This document shows positions 52,964 through 62,305 of a stretch of 64,000 nt of DNA, piece by piece. Made by a program: the position numbers and the translations under genes. The stretch is taken from NCBI GenBank assembly GCA_019054805.1, contig JAHQIY010000001.1:1426001-1490000 (forward strand), given 5' to 3'. The notes beneath the pieces are model-generated. The model was not told the origin of the DNA. It saw only the letters and a program-made list of their open reading frames with translations, and made no database searches. The number at the start of each line of letters is the position of its first letter. Within the stretch, counting starts at the first letter, position 1. The stretch comes from Brachionus manjavacas. Its lineage: Eukaryota > Rotifera > Eurotatoria > Ploima > Brachionidae.

Positions 52964-54905
52964 AATGAAATTTTCTATTAAAATTAATTTATTAAATAAA
53001 ACGATAAAATAAATAATTTATTTGGAAAATCTTTTTAATTAAAAATATTTTAAATATTTAAAATTTTTATATAATTATGATGAGAAAAATAAATTTTAAT
53101 GAGTAATCAGAAAAAGATATGACATAAAAGTAGTTAACAAAATACAAAAATAAAGTTGCTTTAGAATCCAATTGTATTTTAAGTTCCAATTCAGTCGAAG
53201 AGCCTTAAGGTCAATCCAAGAATTGAATCAAATCATTATTAAAAAAATGAATAAAATTTTAAAGCGTTAATTTTCAAGAATTATTTAATAAAAAAAAAGT
53301 TTATGAAGTTCAAATCGAATTCTTTACAAAATATGATAAACAAATATTAATACGTAGTATTTTTGTAGTATTTTTGTCAAATTTTTTGTTTAAATTTTGA
53401 TATTTTTTTCTCTTCATCTAAGCAAAAGTGTAAATTTTTACTTAACTTTTTTTTTAAATTTCGATTCACTTTGAACCTTTTTCTTTCAAATTTTTTGCAA
53501 AATTGAAAATAATGTTAAGATTAAAATATTAAGTTGCAGCAATGGCCACTGCAAATGCACTATGAAACACTTTGGCGTCTGATGAATTACGCTTTCGACG
53601 AAATTTGTTCTTTATTTTTGGTTTGACTGATAGATAGATTTCGGATTAATTGATTTATTTTAGAAAATAATTTGACAGAAAATTTTTTATCAATTGACCA
53701 TAATGTGGCCAAGCGATGGAGTTTTCCTTTTCCAAATTTTTTTTTTATTTCAAAGACTTTTTAAATTATTTGGCTATTATTATTTTTTAACCAAAATTAC
53801 TATAACTTTAATTTTTTTAAATCGCATTGAAATTATAAATTAAACAAATTTTTTTTTTAAAAATAAAAAATCAGTTTGATTTTCAAAATATAATTCGATT
53901 CAAAGTTGATTTTCATCAATTTTTTGAGCTAGAGAAGGGTTTAGGGGCTTACTTGACCAACATTAAGGTATTTGGTATGTTAATTATGCAAGTATACTTA
54001 AAAGTTTTACCATAATGTCAAAAAATTTTATCGGTTTGTTAAAACAATAAAACCAAAGGCTTTGAAACTGTAAAATTCTTTGATTTAGAGCACTATTGAG
54101 ATAAGTTATGAATATTGATGAAAAAATTGAGTTTGTTTTTTACTTAGTACCCAATACATTTTATGTCTATAACGATTCGGTTCATTTGGTGAAATTGGAT
54201 AAGCAAAATTAAAAAATTTAATTCAAAATTCCACCAAAGTTGCTGTAAAGAGACTAAAAGGTAAGTTAATGAACATGCCAAACCACCCGGGATTCCCCTT
54301 AACTATAATTTTAATAAATAAAAAATACTATTCCCTAATAAAAAAAAATTTATAAATTATATCCTTGATTATTAATGATTTTTCGGTCTGTTGCTTCAAT
54401 TTGTTGTTGACGATAGTTATGAAAAAATGTCAAAGTGTTCAAGATTTACTAAAAAAATTCCATAAAAAATTTATGAAAATTATTTTTTGAAAAAAAGAAC
54501 AAAATTTTCAATTAAAATTTATTTCCAATTTTTTTCTCATTGCAATAAAAAAGTCATAGAAAATTGATTTATTTAAATCTTCTAAATTATTTTTTTTTTT
54601 TATATTTTCAGAAAAATTTTCGTTTTCATTTTGATAACTTATTGTAGTCACATTTGATGCGATCATAAGTTTGGTGATAAATGTCTGTCCACCTAATTGC
54701 CTAAGGTGATAAATGTCTGTCCGGCCAGTTGATTTATATTAAATTCATGGTCTCTCATGGTTTCATAAGATTTCAGTTCAAATAATTTTTTTTTAATTTT
54801 TAAAATAAACTCTAATGATTTTTATCTAGTTACCCTGTGATAAATTGCTTAGCTAATTTTAAAATGAATTTAGTAACTTATCCAAGTTGAAGACCATTTG
54901 TAAAA
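52964..54905. other. Long intergenic region with scraps
   Basis: Holds a possible LINE 3'-tail scrap at 53186-53212 (TTCAGTCGAAGAGCCTTAAGG, like 40003), a GC-richer stretch at 53535-53620 whose minus strand is open for about 37 codons, and an 18-bp tandem pair at 54673-54722. I cannot support a gene. Confidence 0.5.
54673..54722 (+). repeat. 18-bp motif repeated twice
   Basis: GGTGATAAATGTCTGTCC at 54673-54690 and again at 54705-54722, about 200 bp upstream of the copy N start. Confidence 0.9.
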
Positions 54906-55997
54906 ATGAATAAGTTAAATATTATACTTCCTTGTGGCTTTTCCATTAAATATAGAGATATTACTTACCAAAGCCTCCAATTCATTTGTTCAGTTTGCAA
55001 ATCACATTACATTGATAAAGAAGAGTGTTTTAAGATGAACAGAAATAGACTGATGATTGGAATACATCTTCTGAGATTAAAAAAGAGCGATTTTGACGAG
55101 TGTGTAAGAAAAATCGACAATTTTAAAAATGATCCAGAGCATTTTTTGGAAGAAAACTATTCTAAAATAGTAAATGAAATTGATATTCGTCGCGAAGAAC
55201 TCAAGGCAATGGTGATTGAAAAAATTGATGACTACTACGAATTGCTTTTGAAAACAATTGAAAGAGACAAAAGATCAAAATCAAATGAATACAGGGATGA
55301 AATTGAACAAATTGATTCTTTAGAAAAAGAAATAAATGAGTTTAGAGATGCAAATAATGAAAGTATTGAATCAAGGCTGGTGATGAACCAAGAAATCAGG
55401 AATAAAATCGATGACGGAGTTGATTGCATTGACAATTTCATGAAAAAATTTGTTCAACCAAATTTTAGACTGTTGGATAAGCCTGAAGATGTTGATGTTC
55501 AAAAATTGTTCGGAAGTATTTATACTGGAGACAAAAAAATGTTTATTCCAAGAAATAAAAATGTAACAGGTGAAGGAACTTTAAGATTTGTTATTAGAAA
55601 TTTTTACGAACAATATTATGGTCAAAAAATTTACTTGACTTCAAAACCATCTAAAATAAATGATATGCTATGGTCAATAATTGTCGTCTCGGATCTAGAT
55701 GCGTATAACAGAGTAGTGGGATTTTATGTTGCATGTAGGCCAGTAGTTGAAAAGAGCGAATGGTCAGTTTTTGCTAAAGCTGAGCTGAGACTATTTTATG
55801 AAAATGATCCTAATAGAATGTTTGTCAGAAGCCTGGAAGCGTTTTTTGATAAACATCGAAATGGAAGCGGATTTGCAAATTTTATAAGCATGAAAGAATT
55901 ATTAAATACGAATAAAGACTTTTATAACATCAGGACAAATTGTATTACTCTAGAAGCTTTTATAGTGACTGAAGACCGTAAGAGAGATGAAGATTAA
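54906..55997 (+). CDS. Single-module zinc/coiled-coil MATH protein (copy N), most diverged
   Basis: 363 residues, intact. MNKLNIILPCGFSIKYRDI opens a Cys/His motif that keeps all ligands (FICSVCKSH, then EEC) but has Ser for the usual Pro after the second Cys. The coil has INEIDIRREELKAM-like text (IVNEIDIRREELKAMVIEK) and ends KLFGSIYTGDKK. The MATH domain is about 222-355: LRFVIRNFYE, KPSKINDMLWSIIVV, EKSEWSVFAKAELRLFYEND, GSGFANFISMKELL, CITLEAFI. The SEWSVFAKAEL text is close to the USP7 peptide-binding strand. No close duplicate lies in the window, so it may represent an older lineage of the family. Confidence 0.88.
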   Translation: MNKLNIILPCGFSIKYRDITYQSLQFICSVCKSHYIDKEECFKMNRNRLMIGIHLLRLKKSDFDECVRKIDNFKNDPEHFLEENYSKIVNEIDIRREELKAMVIEKIDDYYELLLKTIERDKRSKSNEYRDEIEQIDSLEKEINEFRDANNESIESRLVMNQEIRNKIDDGVDCIDNFMKKFVQPNFRLLDKPEDVDVQKLFGSIYTGDKKMFIPRNKNVTGEGTLRFVIRNFYEQYYGQKIYLTSKPSKINDMLWSIIVVSDLDAYNRVVGFYVACRPVVEKSEWSVFAKAELRLFYENDPNRMFVRSLEAFFDKHRNGSGFANFISMKELLNTNKDFYNIRTNCITLEAFIVTEDRKRDED

Positions 55998-58140
55998 ATT
56001 TTTTTAAATTTTTTTTAATTATAAAAATTAAAACACAAAAATTAAAATTTTTAATAAAGTGAACAAACAATGATTCTTAAAAAATTATTCATTAATTTGG
56101 TCAGAAAATCGATCTATGATTACAATTACTTTTATTGTTTCATGTCATCAATTTTTTTACCGTCAAAATATATTCTAAGTAAGATAAAGAACTCAGGTAC
56201 GTAGTTCTCGGTTAGGGAATTTGGCAAAACATCAAAATTTATATTTGTAAAAAAAATTTTTAGACTGTTAAATCCTTAAGAAATGAATTATGAAACAAAT
56301 TTTTAGCAAAATAATTAAGTTCAAAAATTTAATTTTTTTTCTTTTTTTTAATCTTATAACTTTATATCGCCTTCAAGGCGTTCAGTGAAATGAATAAATT
56401 AATAAATAAATAAATAAAAGATTAAATCCTTCAAATTTAAATTAAAATTTTGATCTCTCTCCCAATTTAAAAATGAAAAGTTGCATACTCTACATCATTG
56501 TTTTAAATTTTGCAGTTTTCTCTCTGAAAAGTAATGGAAATTTTTGTATAATAATTCAAATTAAATTCTTCTTCTCTGAAATGAAAATCTGAAAATAATT
56601 GCCAAACTTTTGAGCCTGGTATTTCACTAGAATTTATTGTTGCCACTTTATATTTTACAGTTTTGCATTTTATGAACAAATTAAGGTTAAAGTAAATATT
56701 ATCTCTTTCAGAATTATTTATTGTATATCACTTATAAACAGCACTTATAGCAAATTCTTTAACTGGTAAAAGTTCTACAATGAAAAAAACTAAAAAAGAT
56801 TGGAGATTTAAAGTAGTTTTCTATGAAAAAATAAATTTTAGGGTTGAATCTTCTTAAAATTTATTTAAAACATTTGAATTTTAAACTTTTTTATTTTTTA
56901 TTTAAACAATATTAAACATTTATAACAAAGAGAAGCTGTAAATTAATAAATGGAGAAATAAAAAATTTATGCTAAATTATTATAAAAAAGTGAATTTGTA
57001 ATAAAAATTAATTTTGATGCAAGTTTTTCCAATTTTTTATTAAATTAAAAAAAAAAATTGTGTTTCAAGGCTCTTTAATTAGAAACCAAAATACAGAACT
57101 CAGATTTTCACCAATATTCATGACTTAATATTCTATATAAATTATCTAAATATTGTTTTAATTAAAAAAAAAATTTTCTTAATTGTACTACTAAAACAGC
57201 CTTTTCTGGCTAAAAAATTGCTAAAATTCAACGTCATTTTTTTTAGTGGAATTATGTAATTTTGATACGATTAAGAAAATTAACAAGAATAAAATGGAAA
57301 ATATTTCAAATAGTTGAATAAAAATAATAAGTATTAAATAATGTTTTATTTTTTAATGAAGAATTAATCCTCGAATGTTTTGGTTTTTTGTTAAATAAGT
57401 TATCATTAATTTTTGAAATTTGTGATTTAATACATAAAGATAATATTTTCATTTGATTTTTTTATTATTATTCAGCTGTGAAAACTATACCCTTCTCTTA
57501 AAAACAGGAAAATTGAATTAAAAAAATATGAAATAAATTGTTTAACTGATAAGTTTGAATTTTGTTATTGAATACTTAAGAAAAACATTTGAATAGATTG
57601 AAATAAAAAATCAGTTAAAAAGAATGAATTTATTTTAGTTTTCACGGTTTATCTGAGAAGACTTTTGAATTAATTTTATATATAAATGTAACTAAAATTT
57701 GATAATTTTTTCAAAATCAATTATAGTAAACAATTCGCAATTGTCAATTAATTGAATAAATAAAATGGTTATAAAGGATTTGACTTGTTTTTGTTTTGAC
57801 TAAGACTATAATCAATTGTGCAACAAATTTTAAATAATTAATAGAATAAATATTAATTTTTATCCAAGGATTTTTTTTTGATATTCAGATTTTATTTTAA
57901 TAAAACTGTTAATCGTCTAGATTGTGTTCAAAATTTGAAAAACTTTGAAATTAAAAAAAAAATTTATTTAAAAAAAAAACAATAATTTAAAAAAATGGAA
58001 AATAGAAATTCCTATCTTTGTTTCTTTCATTATCCTTGGCATTATATTATTCTTCTGATTTTGGTTAAGCAAAGCTTACTTTAAGTAAATTGTACTTTGG
58101 AAAATAAAATGGTTAAGAAAGATTTTTTGTTGTTGATCTT
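55998..58140. other. Long intergenic region, no gene seen
   Basis: 2.1 kb between the 3' ends of two convergent MATH copies. A (AAAT)n microsatellite lies at 56392-56418. A+T-rich throughout. Confidence 0.5.
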
Positions 58141-59866
58141 TTAGGGTAATTCAACCTCTATTAGTGCTTTTAGAGTAATAGAGTCGTCATTGGCATCATA
58201 AAATGCGTTTTTTGGATTCATTATTTCGTTCATGGTTGTAAATTTATGAAACCCGTAACCCTTTTTATTATTGTAAACATGTGTCAGAGTTCTGGTCAAG
58301 TCTTTGATTGAATTGGATTTATTTAATAGAAAAAATATTGCATTGACTTTTACAGAAAATTCTTTTGTGTCACCTAATGGATTACAATACAAATAAAAGC
58401 CGATGTCTGTTTCTCCGTTCATCTCTGACTTGTTTCTTAATTTCCTGACATTAATTGACCATTCAAAATTTCGGACAATGTATTTTTTTGAATTGAGATC
58501 AAAATTATCATTATCTTTTAATACAGAAAAATCATTAAGAACTAATTCAATGGTTTCCTCGGCACGGCTATCATCGTCAATTTCGTCTTCTTTTAAATTT
58601 AGTTGTCCGAATAGCTTTGAAATATTATGACTAGTATTTGCAAGCTTTAACTTAGGCTTGATCAAATCATCTATAATTTCTGTGACTAAAGTGATACCGT
58701 TGTCAATTGATTTTTTATATTTTTTATAAAAATCTAATTTACAATTAATATCTAAATTTTTTCCAGGACTTAACTTGACCAAGTCCATTGCTTTGAATTC
58801 TTTCTTTGAGCTCATTTAGATTAAGATCTCTTTCCATGTCAATCTTTTTCAACAATCTATCATGGTAAACGTCTATCGTTTTGTTTAGCAGATCTTTTAA
58901 GTTTTTTCGACGAAGGTAAATTTCTCTTTTAAAACTGTCATAACTTTCATCTATAAAAATCTTTGGCTCTTTTTTATAACACTCAAATTCTGTCAACAAC
59001 TCATTAAGGTGTTTCTTTTTGAATTCAAAAGATTTCTCAATTAAAACCAACCTATTTCTTGCCATTTTCAAGCATTCTTGCCTAGTAATGTCATGTGTTT
59101 TGCAAGCTGGGCATGGAAATGTGTCACTCTTGGATAAAATATCTTTGTATATGGCAAAAAACCCACATGGTAATATTATGCTTACATCATCCATTTTATT
59201 AATGTGATTACTTTTGTTTTGTTACCTTCAGTCTCTTCTTTCCAATCTAATTCTCCAAATAATCTTTTAATATCCAAACTTTCATCGCCTGGATTAAAAA
59301 TCCAATTATTTAAAGTCAAATCATTCTTGATTTTATTCAAAAAGTTGATTCCATTTTCAATCTTAGCACAATAACTATCGATTGTATCCAATTTTTTAGT
59401 TATATCCAGATGGTGTATTTGAAATTTTAAGATCCATTATCTCTTGCTCTAATGATGGAATTTGCTGGATTCTTGTATCAAACTCATTTAATTTTGTTTC
59501 TTTTTGCTCTTCAATGATTTTCAATAAATCTTCATAATAATCATTAATTTTTTTATTCATTATTAATTTAATTTGCTCCCGACGAATGTCAAGTTGATTC
59601 TTTAAATTTTCGTAGCTTTCATCGATTAAGCCTTTGGGTCACTTTTGCAGACTTCAATATTCTTGAGGCACCTTTTTAAAGTTATTCTTTTTTTGCTCAA
59701 GATTAAACTCATTAATTAGCATCTTATTTCGTGTCATTTCCAAGCATTCTTGTTTGATTATGCCATGTGATTTGCAAACAGGACATGGAAACTTATCTTT
59801 GATGAAGAAAATGTCTTTGTATTTGGCAGAAAAACCACATGGCAGTAAAATACTTATGTCATGCAT
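58141..59866 (-). pseudogene. Broken, chimeric two-module MATH copy (copy O)
   Basis: The first 1.07 kb from MHDISILLPCGF at 59866 matches copy A but carries single-base shifts (for example near 59670 and 59402). At the inverted-repeat boundary near 58793 the sequence switches to an unrelated family member. That part reads FKAMDLVKLSPGKNLDI, LFGQLNLKE, AEETIELVLNDFSVL, TDIGFYLYCNPLGDTKEFS and YDANDDSITLKALIE, and lies in a different frame from the part before the switch. It therefore joins two paralogues at a breakpoint inside the second coil. It cannot encode a full protein as given. Confidence 0.85.
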
Positions 59867-62300
59867 TTTTTGAAAATTTCAAATTTCTAATCTATTGCTT
59901 TTTGGTTTCTTAAATTTTAATTTTTGGTCAAAAAATCAAATCAAAAATTAAAAACATGGAGACTTAAAATTTGCCTGTTTCTGAAAAACTATAATAAAAA
60001 GATAAGAATCTTATTTATTTAACTAAAAATCATATTTATAAGAATCTTATTTATACAAAGAAAAGCGTAAAAAAATTCAATTTATTCAAATCACCTTTAT
60101 ATTTTATTCATTGCAGAATCGATTTTATTCAGTTATTTTATTTTTTCAAAATATTCAGGTAGAGAAAATAAGAATTTTAAAGAGCAAAAATCTTTTCTGT
60201 GCCTTGTGTACTTTATGTTGATTTTTGATTACTAAAATAAAGATTTTGATTAATTAATAGTTTAAATATGTATTTTAATTTTAACTTATATTTCTCTTAC
60301 CTAGAAAATACCCGAATCCCTAAACTAGGACTTCTGTCCCGGACCCCGTTTAATTTTTAATATAAAGAATTCAAAAAATTTATTTTAATAATAGTTCTTT
60401 TGTATTTATCTGAAATATTTTGCCGAGACCACAAGACCTTTGCTTGAACATATAAATCTTTATAATATTATATGATCATATGATAATATTAATGAATTTT
60501 TTTTGTGTTTTATTCACTTTTTTTAAGAATATGTTCTTTTAACTTGTCAAATATTTAATGATATTTTTTATCAATTTATGGTTTTCTCTACCATGTTAGA
60601 AAGACTTAGTCAAAATAGACAAATTGAAGTAAATTAATAGCAATCTTTAATTTAATTTAAATAAAGGCGCAGTTTTATCAATTAATTTTTTTATATTTTT
60701 AATAGAGTAAAATATTTAATCATAGATAAATCTTTTCATGTTTTGCTATATTTTTTTCAATATATTAGATTAGATTTTTTTTTAATTAAAAAAATTGAAA
60801 AGAACACACCAAAATATAAGCACACGTAAGCCAAAAGTAAGGAAAAAAAAAAGCACAAGTAAGCCAAAATAAAATAAAAATCACGCAGTTTTTGTCAAAT
60901 GGACTCAAATTTTTTTGCTTGAAACAAACTGGCCAACGTTTGGACAGGGTACCGTATCTGGGCATTCAAAAACTTTGCATGAATGGTGCGGTAATATTTC
61001 GAAATTCGTCCTGGAGCTTTCAAATCATGTGAAACATCTAGAGGAAAGAGAAATTGAGAAAGACATTGAAATAAACAAACTGAAATCTGAATTCGCAGCA
61101 GCAAATAAAACAGCAAACTCATCCAACATCAGTAGTCACTGGGTTCAAGTTGTAAAACAAGGGACAAAAAATGCAAAAAAACCAGCCGACCAGATAGCTG
61201 TAGCAAATGCAACCATCAGCGAAATGAATGAAAGAATCAAAAGAAAAAAAATGTGATCATTTATGGTGTGCCAGAATCAAAGAAAGAGATTCTAACAGAC
61301 AGGAGGGCAGAAGATGAAGAAAAAATCAAACAAATTCTGACCACTATTGGAAAAGGTGATATCAAGCCAGCGTATTCGAGACGCTTGCGATCGAAAGACC
61401 AAAGTAAACCAGGCCCAATTAAAGTAGAACTCAAAGAAGAAGCAAAAAGAAATCCACTACTCCTAGCAGCCAAAAGTTGCGAGATTCAATTAATTTCAAA
61501 TCTATTTATCTTAGTCCAGATTTGACTGAAAACGAAAGAGCTTTAGACTATGAATTGAGGAAACAAAGAAACGAAGCAAATAATGGTCTTTCACAAGACT
61601 CGCCATTTCGATATGGCATCCGTGTAAATCAGATCGTCAAATTCAAGAAACGATAATCGTTCATCAAAAGCGTCATCACGTGTGGATAATCTCGAATCTT
61701 TAAAATGTATGTATTTAAATGCTACTTCCTTGGACAATAAACTTGATGAATTCAGTGTTTTTATTGAAACATATAGCCCACAAATTGTGGCAGTTAGTGA
61801 GATTTGGTCTAAGAGCAACTCAAATGCAAACATTAAAGGATACAATTTGTACAGAAAGGACAGAAGTGATGGACGCAGAGGCGGGGGTGTATGTCTCTAC
61901 ATTGATGAAAATATCGATTCATTTGAATTAAATGATGCAGGTTTTAATTTAAGTAAAATAGAACAAATTTGGGTAGTTGTTAACTTTAACTGTGAAAAGT
62001 ATTTAGTTGGCTGTCTTTATAGGCCAAACGATTTTGATTTAGTCTTCAAACAAGCTAAAGACTATGTGGATGAAAGAGGTTTTAAGGATATTCTAATAAT
62101 GGGTGACTCTAACTTTCCATCAATCATCTGGTCAAATGGCTGTGTTTCAGAAATCTTAAACGAAAATGGCATCGAACATAAAATCAGCGAGACGCTAAGC
62201 GACACTTTTTTATACCAGCATGTAAATGTTCCAACATTTCAAATGTCAAACGAAAAAGCTGTCAACACTTTGGATTTGATTTCACGACTCAGTCTGGCAG
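58793..62300. repeat. Right arm of the 3.5-kb inverted repeat
   Basis: Inverted copy of 1-3497. It is about 11 bp longer in net, with several extra homopolymer bases. The outer boundary at 62300 is set only by the window edge in the left arm. Confidence 0.93.
59867..60894. other. Non-coding stretch of the right arm
   Basis: Counterpart of 1408-2426, including the GC-rich block (inverted) at 60309-60358. No gene seen. Confidence 0.6.
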
Positions 62301-62305
62301 TGTGA
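61682..62305 (+). CDS. LINE ORF2, AP-endonuclease domain (partial frame)
   Basis: 207 codons: LKCMYLNATSL, IVAVSEIW, GVCLYIDENI, LVGCLYRPND, ILIMGDSNFPSIIW and NTLDLI. These are the APE-type endonuclease motifs that nick target DNA in this LINE class. The frame ends at a shift just after NTLDLI, where the family normally continues. Confidence 0.85.
   Translation: MDNLESLKCMYLNATSLDNKLDEFSVFIETYSPQIVAVSEIWSKSNSNANIKGYNLYRKDRSDGRRGGGVCLYIDENIDSFELNDAGFNLSKIEQIWVVVNFNCEKYLVGCLYRPNDFDLVFKQAKDYVDERGFKDILIMGDSNFPSIIWSNGCVSEILNENGIEHKISETLSDTFLYQHVNVPTFQMSNEKAVNTLDLISRLSLAV

Noticed and set aside
53935-54300. Possible MITE with ends around TTTGGTATGTT and its reverse complement
   Set aside because: The end match is short and imperfect, and no second copy was found.
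1-62300. The whole window as one palindromic fold-back sequencing artefact
   Set aside because: A fold-back read would place the arms next to each other. Here 55 kb of mostly unique sequence separates them, and the inner break joins a different paralogue.
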